Below are positions 53,517 to 64,000 of a stretch of 64,000 nt of DNA, piece by piece. The notes below the pieces were generated by a model, which was given only the letters and a program-made list of their open reading frames with translations, did not search any database and was not told where the DNA came from. The DNA comes from Juglans regia (taxonomy: Eukaryota > Streptophyta > Magnoliopsida > Fagales > Juglandaceae). The translations under genes and the position numbers were made by a program. Location of the stretch: positions 2,604,001-2,668,000 of the forward strand of contig NC_049911.1 of assembly GCF_001411555.2 (NCBI RefSeq). Direction: 5' to 3'. The stretch's first letter is position 1; every line of letters starts with the position of its first letter.

Positions 53517-55030
53517 GGTGGTGTTCAAAAGCCACAACATTAACATCCTTGGGATAAAGAAATAACTTTTGAGTTATCTCTTTGTCTATGAAAAATGATA
53601 GTGACCCGTTGAAGGGATGATGATGTGTACCATTTCCCATGTAGTTTCTTCATTTGTCACTGTATACAGTGAAGAAACTAGTTTTAATATATATGATCAA
53701 TCATTTTATTAATGGGTTTTGTTTTGGTGGTCGCTAGAAATATTACATTTTGAATTCCTTGCTGCTTCCTTTTCTGCCCCCTCAGGTTTGCTGCTTTTTT
53801 GTAATTAAATTCTGAACTTGTTGAGTTTGAATAACATCTTGTTTGAAGGATTCACTTTGACTTCCTTTTTTTTTGTGGTAAATATCCATAAACACAAAAT
53901 GGGTTAATTGAGAAACAAGGTAGAGCTATATATCTTTATCTGCTGCCAGAATTACCCTTGCAGAGAACCAGTCATATATGTTTAACCAAATTAAGTCATG
54001 AAACCTTTGGAATTAAAATGGCAAGGAATTGAGTGAACAGTGTGGTGTTGCTTTTAAGATGATGATACTTCTGAGGGTGCAATGTAATTACAGTTTTGAA
54101 ATTTTAGTATCTACATTTGTAAAAACACGTGTAAGAAAGTGGAAAATGTATTTCTCCTCTTCCTAGTAAAATCTTCTTGCTATAAATACTTTCCAAAAAA
54201 TAATAGAAATTAATTTGTTCATGTTATTAGGATCCTAAAAGTTTATTAATGCTTACTTGTAGCATCATGGAAATGACAATAAAATTATTTATTCAATATT
54301 CTCTCTCTCTATCTCTCTCTCTCTTCTAAAACCCAATAAACAATAAAATTTTCCATAACAAACATAATCACGTTTGATTTGCATAAAACATCTTCCCGAA
54401 ACCAACGTAATGAGACAAAAAAAATCCAGTCGTATGTATATCTGTAGTGACATATATTTGCTTGGTCTTAGAACCTTAAAGAGGTTATGTTTTAGGAGAG
54501 CATTAGTTGGTTTCAATCTTGTTCTGGAAATTTTCGTTGATTATTAAAAGCTTTTCTCTATTGATATAAAGAAACAAAAAACATATATAAAAAAAAAAAA
54601 TCTTCTAAATTGGAATAAACGTAATCGTTCTGTTCATGCTTAGTATGGCAAAGCCAATCATGCCTAAACGTTGAAGCACGTATTGCTTATACAATCAACT
54701 TAAAGAGGGTAAAAAAAGAAAAAAAACATAATCTTCTCAAGTATTAATTTCCTCTATTTTTTCAGCTTTTCAAAGGTCCTAATTTTTAAGATTTACTTAA
54801 AATAATAAGAGATCATATTTACAGTCGTGAAGTGCGTAAATGTCGCGTAATTTATTTAAAAAAATAAATAAATATAAAATTTACATAAATTAAAAAAATA
54901 ATTTTTTAATAATGAATCTTATTTTTTTTAAATAATTATATAATCTTTATATATCCTACAATTTTATATAACATCATTCAAGCTCTAAAAAAAAATTACT
55001 TTCTTTTTTTGGGGAGTAAAATAAGAACTC
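53517..55030. other. Spacer between MCTS1 and eL18
   Basis: MCTS1 3' flank, AT-rich DNA, a (CT)n run at about 54299-54324 and a MITE family A copy (54808-54985). No gene seen. Confidence 0.6.
54808..54985. repeat. MITE family A copy
   Basis: The left end is GATCATATTTACAGTCGTGA and the body has AATTTTTTAATAATGAATCT. The right end is diverged (ATCCTACAATTTTATATAAC). Confidence 0.6.
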
Positions 55031-55035
55031 GCAAG

Positions 55036-55303
55036 TAAAACTGGGCCAGTTTAAAGTCTGCTAGACTAATTCCCAGGGTTGGACTCTTTGTAAAGCCCCA
55101 GACACTGTCTTTTCTTAATTTTCTCCACAGACACGTGTCGTTCAAAGATCTGATGCTCTAGGAGGACCAATACTGCTCCCCAGTCCGATAACACGCCATA
55201 AAAAGCCTCTCAAAACCCTAGCTTTCATTTTTTGAGTTCCTCGCATCAGTAGCGGCGTCGCCCAAGAGAGACACCACACCATCGTCTGCCGAAGCAAGCT
55301 CTA
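55036..55303 (+). promoter_or_regulatory. eL18 promoter: site II-like element and telo-box
   Basis: TGGGCC at 55042-55047 (site II-like) and AAACCCTAG at 55213-55221 (telo-box) precede the start codon. This pairing is the known signature of plant ribosomal protein gene promoters and links expression to growth (TCP and telo-box-binding factors). Confidence 0.6.
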
Positions 55304-57360
55304 ATGGTAATCTCTCTCTCTCTCTCTCTCTGATTCTAATTCTTATAATACTAATCTGACTGCGTTGGTGTTTCATTTCCGGTTAGGGTATCGATCTAGT
55401 CGCAGGAGGTAAGAGCAAGAAATCCAAGCGTACCGCTCCGAAATCCGATGATATATACCTTAAACTCCTCGTCAAGGTCTCTCCGAACCCTACGTATACG
55501 CTCGCACACACATGCTCACGTGTTGATTTCAGTATGAGTGTGCATATGCTCTTCTGTATCAGTGTGTGTGTGTGTTTTAGTTTCTTACGAACGGATGATG
55601 TCCCATGATGTAATTTTGGTGTGTTCGGAAAACATTAAAGCAGACCCAATGTTGTTTGCGTTCGGAGAGCAAACTCTGGCATTGACATCATAATTTGAGT
55701 TCTTTTTTAGTTTTGTGCACTTTTAACAACGCCTAAGGCCGAGCGCTTCCCTCTTGAGGAAGGGGTGGCGTGGTATTCCACGGGAGAGGTTTCTGTTACA
55801 AATCGTGGCGCACAATAGTGCGATAGGCGCACATTAGCAATTATGGGGGCTGCTATGGCCGCTTTGCTGCTCTAGTTTTGTGCAGCTTAAGCGATAGGAT
55901 TGCCCTACATTTACTTGTAAAAAAAAGTCATAATTATTCTCTTTCAAACTTCTCTTACCCAATATGGGACTCTTAAGAGTGAGGCATCGCAGTGGGCGCG
56001 TTCGTCTTTTCGACTTATAATTTTCCGAGCTAAGAGTTGGAATATTGTCAAATCCGTGGATTTGACTCGGCCGTTTTTTTTTTACTTCTCAGAAAAAATT
56101 ATGTTTCCTTATAAAGTTGTTCTCATGAAATGTTCTTAAAATGACCTCCAAGCCAAATGCTTGCGCCTGTAATGTTCCTGTATGAATTGTGTATCTTTTT
56201 GCATAAGTTTATAGTCTGTCTGACTTGATGCCACATGATTAGCTTTACCGGTTCCTTGTTCGGAGAACCGGCAGCAAGTTCAATGCAGTGATTCTCAAGC
56301 GGTTGTTCATGAGCAAAGTCAACAAGCCACCACTTTCTCTGTCTAGGTTGATCCGTTTCATGAAGGGAAAGGTTTGTACTTTTTTGATCCACTTTAGATA
56401 GAATTCATGATCATGGGTTTTAATCTTGTTGCATCTGTGGTTTGCCTTATAGGAGGGTAAGATTGCTGTGGTCGTGGGGACTGTGACAGATGATATTCGG
56501 GTTTATGAAGTTCCTTGCTTGAAGGTTACAGCACTGAGATTTACTGAGACGGCTAGGGCAAGAATTGAGAAGGCTGGTGGTGAGTGCTTGACGTTTGACC
56601 AATTGGCTCTGAGGGCTCCACTGGGCCAGAACACGGTATTGACTTTGATGCCTTTATTAGTTGCTACACTTTTGAATTAGTTTAGGCTGTTGCTGCTCCT
56701 TTGTGCTTGGATATAGCTTAGAATCTTGTTATTAAAGCTCAAGGATTAACAAATGTTCTAAAAGTTTGCTGAGACAATTTGAAATTGTGAATTGCCCCAT
56801 TTACATTGATTTCGTTTTGGTTAAAGAGAGCTGGAAACACTGTCTTCTTTCTATATTGTGTATATGATGATTCTCTAGTCATGCCGTTTAACAATCACAA
56901 TTTGATTTCCCATCCATTATTTTGGAAAATTGTGGAGTCTTAACAAAAGAAGGCTTTATGACTTTCAACCCATATATGCATACATACATATATACAAGAG
57001 TCTATTGTTCAAGGTAGTCATCATTTACATAATGGGAAAATAAATGATGAGTATTGCCCACTTACAGAGGGGGGTGTACATGAGAAACACATTATTCTTT
57101 GTAGGGAGATTATGTGATTACTTGTAAGTTCTTCCAAGTCAATCAGAATAATGTTTTGAGAGGTCCACTCCTATTGTATTTAATCATAATCTTTGATGCA
57201 GGTTCTTCTCAGAGGTCCAAAGAATGCACGTGAAGCAGTGAAACACTTTGGTCCCGCTCCTGGTGTGCCACACAGCCACTCCAAGCCCTATGTCCGATCA
57301 AAGGGGAGGAAGTTTGAGAGGGCCAGAGGAAGGAGGAACAGCAAGGGATTTAGAGTTTGA
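55304..57360 (+). CDS. RPL18: 60S ribosomal protein eL18
   Basis: Five exons: 55304-55306 (the ATG alone), 55387-55476, 56243-56371, 56453-56635 and 57202-57360, giving 187 aa as usual for plant eL18. It starts [20 protein letters not shown], then [70 protein letters not shown] and [18 protein letters not shown], and ends with a basic [19 protein letters not shown]. It is a structural component of the large cytosolic ribosomal subunit. An ATG-only first exon is common in plant ribosomal protein genes. Intron 2 (55477-56242) contains a GC-rich patch at about 55735-55870 that I cannot identify. Confidence 0.97.
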
Positions 57361-58590
57361 GTTAATTTTTTTATGGGTAAGGTTTGAGTTAATTTTAGTA
57401 GTTGGTGGGGAAGAAATGTTATTTCTTACCATGGTAATTTAAATTTTTGCTAGACTATTAGGTACCTGTGTTGTGGAGGTTGTTTGGCATCGTTATTGTG
57501 ACTATGGACATGATTTTTCAATGCTTGTTACTTGAAGACTTATTCTTTTTTACACTGTCTGGTATCAAATGTATCAAGATAGGGCATCTTGGATATTACG
57601 TTTTTTTTTAATAGTAAGAAAGACAGTTTTATCTTGGATATTCACGTTTGGTTCAATACATTTCAAAAATAATGATTGATCACAGTCGGGATGCACCTTG
57701 CAGTTCATCATCAATCCCGACCGTATTTGGTGCAGATTAGTTAATTATTATTGGATATTTTTGTTTGGTTACTTGAGCTACCACCTGATTTTGAGCCCTC
57801 TTTACTTCAGGTAACTAGAGTGGCATTGACGAGGCAAGTATGTGCTTCTCAATAATGGTCGTTACAAGCATACCCAAAAAAATATTGGGCTTAGAATTAT
57901 ATGTAGAGAAATTATTTGCAGTCCCATTATGAATTAGGATAAAAAGAAAAAAAAAATCATTTTCAAAAGAAAATAATTATAATTTTAAATTTTTTTAAAC
58001 ATTACTGTATTGGCTTGCATGAGTAATTTCTATTTGGAAACTGACTGTAGACTAACTCTTGTATTTAATGGTTCATATTGGATGAGCTCCCGAATTATAA
58101 ATTATTGTGGTTGACTTTGAGTTTTAATTAGACATAATAATTAGGTTAAATTGTATTTATTATTTATTAAATGAGTTAGACTCTTTTTAGAATTTAAAGA
58201 TAGGTTATTAAAAATTTATTTTAACTTAAAAATCATTATTTATTGAAGTTTCATACGCAATCTCAGTCACTGTCAATTCTATGTTGAATGAATTCTTAGA
58301 TCATGTTTTTAAATTTCAATTTCTTTTCTTAGATGATCACGATCAAGTTTTCAGCAGATTAGTATTACTACATGTATTAACCGTATCCAACTTGAGCTTG
58401 TCGGCATTCTTTTTCAAATTTCTTTATAAATATTTTCCCTTTCTTTTGTTATTTCAAAAAGATCATTAAATCCTCGTCTAATCTTGAGGACATCTAGAAA
58501 CAACCGGCTAGTCACCACCCATATTGGTTGCCTTCTATCCCGACCAATAAGCTGCTGCCCCACTATTGCACAGTTTCATTCTCTCGATGA
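57361..58590. other. Intergenic region, no gene seen
   Basis: eL18 3' flank then AT-rich sequence. A small hairpin-capable pair (GTCGGGAT at 57685 and ATCCCGAC at 57714) is present. No supported coding frame. Confidence 0.6.
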
Positions 58591-58593
58591 GCT

Positions 58594-59209
58594 CTCTATT
58601 CTAGGGGTGCTATCTGCGCCATACGGTGCAGGGGCACTCCCTCCCCAACCCCCCTCCCCACACTATGCTGGGAGGGTTTCCAACCTTGCCCCGGTATTGG
58701 GGGTGGGGTTGAAACCGCACCTCGCCCCACTCAACTTAATGACCTATTGAGGGTCTATAAATTTTTTTGGGTCTAAAACAAATTATAATATAATTTAAAT
58801 TATAAATTAAAATTTACATAATAAAAAATAATATAAACTCATTAGAGTTGTATTTTGGATTACTTTGGCATTCCTACGCCAATCTTTATATAGAAGGTCA
58901 ATACAATACAATAGTCATACTTAAGCAATGTGAAACTTACTGTTAACTTGAATTAAACTTCAACTTTTTAACAAATTGTATATCTATAAACAATATATTT
59001 ATATAAATATTTAAAATACATTTTTTTTATATTAAATATGGGAGGGGTGCAGAGCGGGGTGTGGGATCGGGCCTCGTTGGGGTCAGCCCGCCCCCAACCC
59101 CAACATCGGCGGTGTGGGGTAGCCCGCCCGCCCTCCCATGTAGGTGGCAGGGTGGACGAGGGCGGAATAGCAAGAGACAGGCCCCAGCTGCCCACTCCTA
59201 CTCTATTCT
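58594..59209. mobile_element. Mutator-like non-autonomous element with 9-bp TSD
   Basis: The direct repeat CTCTATTCT lies at 58594-58602 and 59201-59209. The 598-bp insert begins AGGGGTGCTATCTG and ends CAGCTGCCCACTCCTA, an imperfect inverted repeat. Both ends (about 130-150 bp each) are strongly GC-rich (strings such as GGGGGTGGGGTTG and GGGGTAGCCCGCCCG), while the middle is AT-rich. The 9-bp duplication is the Mutator length. The frames through the GC-rich ends are not genes. Confidence 0.65.
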
Positions 59210-59224
59210 TAGTTGTTCTCTTTC

Positions 59225-59345
59225 TCTCTCGTCTTTCTTTTTTTAATACATGGGAGATGTGAGATTTGATCCTTGATTCTCTTAACGAGAAATCAAGGTG
59301 CTACCAATTGATCTTTTCTCTCACCTTTCTCTCTCATTGAATTGC
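59225..59345. repeat. Dispersed repeat fragment
   Basis: ACATGGGAGATGTGAGATTT with AACGAGAAATCAAGGTGCTA and CCAATTGATC is a motif I know as frequent in dicot repeats. A related but diverged stretch is at about 6678-6770 (ACATTTGGGAGAGTGGGGTT). The class is uncertain. Confidence 0.35.
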
Positions 59346-59449
59346 ACTAGTTTCAAATGCTTTATTTCTAAGCTTTGACACGTGACTTTTAGCTCATTTA
59401 GATTTTGTGCAAGTACACTACGGCTCCTTTTATTTTCTCGAGTGCATAT

Positions 59450-59645
59450 TTATTTTAGGGGTATGGTCTCCTAGGTCTAATGTTCAAATCTTCTTAAGTG
59501 TAAATAATCTCTAGGAACCATTAGACTGGATAATTTTTCTTTTAAATTATCTGAAGTGTACTTGCGAAAAACTTCTTATCGACGACTTATACACCCTCGA
59601 GATTAGTCAGTAAGCTATTTCAAACATCCTGTGCCAATCAAAATT
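59450..59645 (+). mobile_element. Au-like SINE, old copy
   Basis: A diverged version of the SINE at 18556. Matching blocks are AATAATCTCTAGGAACCATT, ACTGGATAATTTTTCTTTTA, TGTACTTGCGAAAAACTTCT, GAGATTAGTCAGTAAGC and CATCCTGTGCCAATCAAAA, in the same order. A B-box-like GTTCAAATC is at about 59483. Confidence 0.65.
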
Positions 59646-59654
59646 CTCTCAACA

Positions 59655-60800
59655 CCAATCTTAGCTATTTAAAAAACTCGAGAAAGGGCCAGCTTTCAGC
59701 TTTTAGAGAGAGAACGTCTCCTTTCTTTCTAGAAAACTCAATCCTCCGGAGTATTTCTGCCAGAGAGGAAGGTGAAGTTCTGTCTCACCCTCCACTCCAT
59801 TCCTTTTCCGAAATTGCTTTGTGTGTATGCTTTTGTGGTAGTATTTTTTTTCCCTCTCCATTCCACCAGTTTGGTTTTAGTTAGATCTATTGCTCTCCGG
59901 TGATCATCTGTCGACAAGCGCCCCACCACGCTGCCGATCTATTGGAACGACTTGGAACCGCTACGAAAATGTTGGCGCATGACCTGCAAGTGAGGCTTAC
60001 TTCCGCGAGTGGCCTTCACGCGCCGCCGCACCCTGACGAGCCCACTAGTTACACGCGCCACACTAGCAGATTCCCCACCTCGAGATCTTTCAAATTTGCT
60101 CCACCTCACATTTCAACCATCGATGTGTGGCCTCCACGCGCCACTACAGTTGTGCGGGAAGACAGATGATCCGCCGATGGTCAGCGTATATGATATTGTG
60201 CTTTATACTATCTTAACGCTTTCCCTAATCGATGATCTTGAAAAAATAAATACGGATCCTCCAAGAAATATTTCAAGACAACGAACTGCAATGCACCTAC
60301 TTCCAACACCTCCAACGGTGTTGCCACAGTTTGCATAGTCATGCGAACTGTAAAATATTGTCTTTTAAGACGGCGCTCTTTTTATAGTGCAAGGGTGGGG
60401 ACCAAGAAATTAATACCAAAATCCGTTTGTTTTTTTTTTCCTCCACTTTTACACTGTGGTTATTATACTAAGACATTTGTTGGAGAACCACACTCACTCC
60501 TCATATATCATCTTTTTCATATCTAAATGAAAATTTGCCTTAGGAAAAAAAAAAAAAAACTCATCTATTTAAATTCTTGCCCTATCAACTTGTAATTGCT
60601 TTTCTGTCAAGAAAGAAACCTTTCAAGTAATAAGTAGAACATGCTTGTTTGATGGGAAAGAAATTACTATAGCCCTATAAATCATAAACATGTTCAGACT
60701 TTCCATAAAATTACCATAATACCATAAAGACTTATAATACGCTTTGCTTTGTACATAACCAAAGGAGACTGGGTTTAAATTCTTTACGGAAACTAACCCC
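59655..60800. other. Region of uncertain origin with leader-like and GC-rich segments
   Basis: AGAGAGAACGTCTCC near 59704 and a GC-richer stretch (59900-60170) resemble the pattern repeated at 62330-62700 (CACGCGCCGCCGCACC near 60014 and ACGTGCCGCCGCACCAGA near 62629). This suggests two relics of one repeat, possibly a LINE-type 5' region. No reverse transcriptase or other domain was found. Confidence 0.35.
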
Positions 60801-60801
60801 A

Positions 60802-62091
60802 GAAATATTGGATTGACACTGTGAGATAAATAGCTTGATCATAAATTAGGATTAACATATGTTAATTAGTTATATTATTATTATTAATTAAAGCCAATTC
60901 TTTAGAAGCTAATGTTTATGTACCATGCATATTATGATATATGCAAATACGTTATTCATAATAATTTATGATCATATTTTATTTCTTATATTATAGTTAT
61001 ATATGTATTATGCATCTCACATGTATAAGACATGTAAGTTTTTATAAGATCAAGTATAAGATAAAGATCAGATTAATCAGATCGACATTCGAATGCATGG
61101 TACAAATGCAGTTAGGGTGGACGTGCAAGTCACGAACTCAAGAGTGGTCCACCCAAGTATTTTATCAGATCATATCAGTGGTCCCCCTTGTGGCTATAAG
61201 ATGTGGGACCTGTGCAAAACCTAGGGAGTTAGAGTGCTACTACTGATTCCTTATAATAAAGAGTCGTTTTGTATTAAAATACTAAAATCATAAATGAGAG
61301 TGTGTGGAATCATTTATTAAAATTTCTCAAAGTCTATGCCATAAAAATTATAACTTAAAATCTCTGTACATGATCTATGCTACTGTCACGCCTTCCTGGA
61401 CTAACTCCTATCTTGCAGCTCTGCCTTCATAATATTCTGACCTGGGGTGGTTTGAAAAAAAAAAAAAAAAAACAAAATGAGTCGAAGACTCAGTAAGAAA
61501 CCTATCATAATGTAAACATACTTAACACAAATTTTTTCATAAAAATATTTTATGCTGAAAATTAAAATCATGACCATTCATACGTATACTTATGGCGTAC
61601 ATGACGTATTTTGGCTTATTTGACTTATTTGACTTATCATACTGGCACGCATACTTAACCTTGTGTGTAAGATTGTGCACCAGCTCCACATCCCGCGACC
61701 ATGAGGGGAATCGTTGATTTGATCTGATAAAATACTATGATGGACCACGCTTGAATTGTGGCTTGCACATCTACACTATTTACCTTGGTACCATGCATAT
61801 GAATGACCATCTGATTTATCTAATCTTTATCTTATACTTTATTTTATGAAAGTTTACGTGTCTTATACAACGTGTGACGCATAATACATAAATAATTATA
61901 ATATGTAGAATGAAACATGATCATGAATTATGATAATCATGACATGCTTGGTACATAAATATTAGCTTCTAAAGAACTGTCTTTAATAATAATAATAATA
62001 ATAATATAATAATAATAATATAATTAGTTAACATATGCTAATCCTAATTATGATCAAGCTACTTATCTCGTAGTGCTAATCCAATACTTTC
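60802..62091. repeat. Large imperfect inverted repeat, arms ~424 bp
   Basis: The left arm 60802-61225 and right arm 61668-62091 are reverse complements with moderate divergence. Shared outer string: TATTGGATT..CAC, then GAGATAA.TAGCTTGATCAT. Shared mid string: GTATTATGC..C.CA, then AAGATAAAGAT. Shared inner string: GTATTTTATCAGATCA and GATGTGG. The 442-bp spacer contains LTR-like sequence (from TGTCACGCCTTCC at 61386). The transcript could form a long hairpin. Confidence 0.75.
61255..61600. repeat. LTR-like segment, repeated in inverse orientation at 63.55-63.88 kb
   Basis: The reverse complement of this segment matches 63555-63880: GATTTTAAGTTAT.ATTTTTAT, AATAAAT..TTCCAC.CACTCTC, AAACCACYCCAG.TCAGAATAT and GTCATGATTTTAATTT occur in both. 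TGTCACGCC at 61386 and a TATAAATAG at 62111 are typical of a Ty3/gypsy-type LTR. This is inference, since no internal domain is present. Confidence 0.5.
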
Positions 62092-63554
62092 ATCACATAA
62101 TCGACCACCTATAAATAGACACATAATTTGCATAAATTTCTACTTAAATACATACTTTGTAATTAAAATTTAAAATAGTAAAGTAACCTATTTTTTTCTA
62201 AAAATCTTAAACCCTAATATTTCGAGATTTATTGTCTATTTTCTCTTTCCTTTTATTATTGTAAATGATAAGCACTAAAAAAGCAGTGCAAGGGGTTTTT
62301 GTAATACAGAGGCTTCGTTTTTCTCTTGAGAGTTTTCTCTCTACCCACAGCCCGCCATCACAGCGTCGCTGCCCAAGGGGGGGTGGAGCTTCATCTCCTC
62401 CCCCCCTCCGCTCGCCCAACCCTTATTCTTAGATTTATTTCTAGTTTTTCTATAAATTTTCCAGCAATGGTAACAAGTTGTTCTGATCTGCTGCTTGCCG
62501 GCAATATTCGATCGCCACACGCCCCTCCAACGGTCACCCCAGACGCCGATCTATCGGATGGAGGAAGAAATCTGTCCAAGCGAGTGGCGCGTGTGGCTCA
62601 TGTGCGGCTTATAGTACGCATGGGCCTCACGTGCCGCCGCACCAGAGGGGTTTCATGCCACCACACGCGGCACCATCGGGGGCCAGCGGCTTCAGATCTT
62701 TTAGATTCGTGTGCTCCTTTCTTCAGTCCGTGCATGGTTTTAACTGGGTACCAGGTTGAAGCTTCATGTGGGTGGTGTGGGTCGGGCGGTTGCTTCCTGT
62801 ACTAGCTTGCAATTGTGTGGTTTTGGGTTTGCCCATGGGCTGGTGATGCTTGTGATTATGATCTTCTGGAGTTGTTGTGCAATCGGTGACATGAAGGGCT
62901 AGTGCTTATGGGATTGATTCTCAAGGTGTTCTCCTCAAGGTGTTCTCCTTGGCTGTTTAAGGTGGTTGGTCGCTATGAAAGAAGAAAATCAGAGGGTAGG
63001 AAGACTGGGTTGTGTGCGTGAGTTTGATGTTGCGGCTTGGGGATTTAACAGAGAAGGGAATAGGTATATAAAGAAATTGGGAGATGGTGACGTTGATTTA
63101 AATTTGGACTGTGTTAGTAATCAACGAGAGTTTGATTTTTTTTAAAAAAACATTATGTAATAATTTATTCAATTAAGATTGGCAATGTAGGATTGGTAGT
63201 GTCTGAGATTACGTAAGGTACTTCTATCAGTGAAAATTTTAAATGAATTAGATTTTTAATAGAAAATCTTTAAATTCTAGAAGGATTTTAACTCGTTTAA
63301 TAAATAATAAATTGAATTCAACCAAGTTATTGAGTCTAATTAAAACTCTTAATTAACCTCAGTAATTTATAACTGGTGGGCTTATCTAATATGATCCATT
63401 AAATAATATTCAAGCCCAATAAAAATGATCAATATTAGAATTATTGGATCGGGTAGTTACAGTTGGCCAATCAGATAAGTCAGTTAATTCAGATATGCCA
63501 AATAATTTAGATCAATCAATATACCAGAAATATTTTCAAGTCATGCATGTCATC
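62092..63554. other. Intergenic, no gene recognised
   Basis: GC-richer segment 62330-62800 with an open frame (62326-62805) lacking any family signature, followed by AT-rich DNA. See the note on similarity to 59.9-60.2 kb. Confidence 0.45.
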
Positions 63555-63880
63555 AGCATATTTATAAACAGTCATGATTTTAATTTCTCAGCATGAAATA
63601 TTTTATGAAAATTTATATTAAGTATATTTACAATATGATGTGTTTTTTATTGAATTTTGACTCATTTTAGTTTGTTTTATGCTTTTAAACCACTCCAGAT
63701 CAGAATATTTATAAAGGTAGGGATGTAGGACGATATTTGATCCAGAGAGGTGTGATAGTGGCCTAGATCATATACTGAGATTTTAAGTTATGATTTTTAT
63801 AGTACATACTTCGATTTTAATAAATACTTCCACGCACTCTCTTATAATCTTAGTGTTTTTAATAAAGAATGATGTTATGG
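63555..63880. repeat. LTR-like segment, inverse copy of 61.26-61.60 kb
   Basis: Contains CAGTCATGATTTTAATTTCT, AAACCACTCCAGATCAGAAT and TGAGATTTTAAGTTATGATT, matching the reverse complement of 61255-61600. Extends towards the window end, where the partner region is lost. Confidence 0.5.
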
Positions 63881-64000
63881 AATCTTTGTATCTGACGCAA
63901 TTATAAGAAAATATTTTAAAGTCAAATTCAATAGTAGTACATAGACTTCTCGGAATTTTTAAAAAATGACTTTATTTGTAACAATGGGGAGCTGAGTGTT

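Noticed and set aside
57680..57725. Short hairpin GTCGGGAT...ATCCCGAC
   Set aside because: Only an 8-bp stem with a loop of about 20 bases and no T run. No reason to assign a function.
59038..59262. Frames rich in Gly, Pro and Arg
   Set aside because: They are translations of the GC-rich terminus of a Mutator-like element.
62326..62805. 159-aa frame in a GC-rich segment
   Set aside because: His/Arg/Pro-rich without domain features. The segment resembles another repeat relic at 59.9-60.2 kb, so it is likely repeat-derived.

Overview
This is nuclear DNA from a flowering plant, most likely a woody dicot. The genes have short exons, GT-AG introns and AT-rich spacers, and every recognisable product is a plant family. 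Several dispersed repeats (an Au-like SINE, short foldback elements, and a GAGTTGAGATGAG-type element) recall my impression of walnut/pecan-type (Juglandaceae, Fagales) genomes. That placement is from memory and is tentative. All exon limits were read by hand from splice signals and reading phase, and all family assignments come from motif recognition without a database search.

Layout of genes. (1) 4.7-6.2 kb, +: dormancy/auxin-associated protein, 3 exons, 124 aa. (2) 10.2-15.0 kb, +: clade III glutamate receptor-like channel, 6 exons, 898 aa. (3) 16.9-21.0 kb, +: secreted or membrane folate-receptor-like Cys-rich protein, 4 exons, 296 aa. (4) 22.2-24.2 kb, -: PP1 catalytic subunit of the TOPP8 type, 4 exons, 323 aa. 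(5) 27.2-27.7 kb, -: DUF538 protein, 1 exon. (6) and (7) 30.2-32.65 kb and 37.5-38.8 kb, -: two tandem clade IV SWEET sugar transporters with identical exon phases and lengths for exons 1-5. (8) 42.2-49.1 kb, -: a carboxylesterase (CXE15-like) pseudogene broken into two halves by about 5.9 kb. (9) 50.2-53.5 kb, +: MCTS1/TMA20 PUA-domain translation factor, 8 exons, 181 aa. (10) 55.3-57.4 kb, +: ribosomal protein eL18, 5 exons, 187 aa. The last two are neighbouring translation genes with related 5' leader sequence. No tRNA, rRNA or CRISPR was seen.

The rest is mobile DNA, some of it well resolved. A 1.9 kb CACTA element (39704-41606) with a 3-bp target duplication sits inside a foldback MITE and carries exon fragments of two unrelated host genes. 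A 4.75 kb Helitron (42558-47304) is built of serially duplicated blocks and lies in the gap of the esterase pseudogene. A 706-bp Mutator-like element with a 12-bp target duplication lies in an intron of the folate-receptor-like gene, and a second one with a 9-bp duplication is at 58.6-59.2 kb. A Helitron relic with an RPA zinc-ribbon exon is at 8.65-9.5 kb. There is also a probable solo LTR (33 kb), two Au-like SINEs, a 1.3 kb inverted repeat (60.8-62.1 kb), and many copies of two MITE families.

No operon-like cooperation is expected. The only neighbours that plausibly work together are the SWEET pair (vacuolar sugar transport) and MCTS1 with eL18 (translation). I did not find a clearly new biological system. 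The most unusual item is the gene-fragment-carrying CACTA element nested in the MITE.
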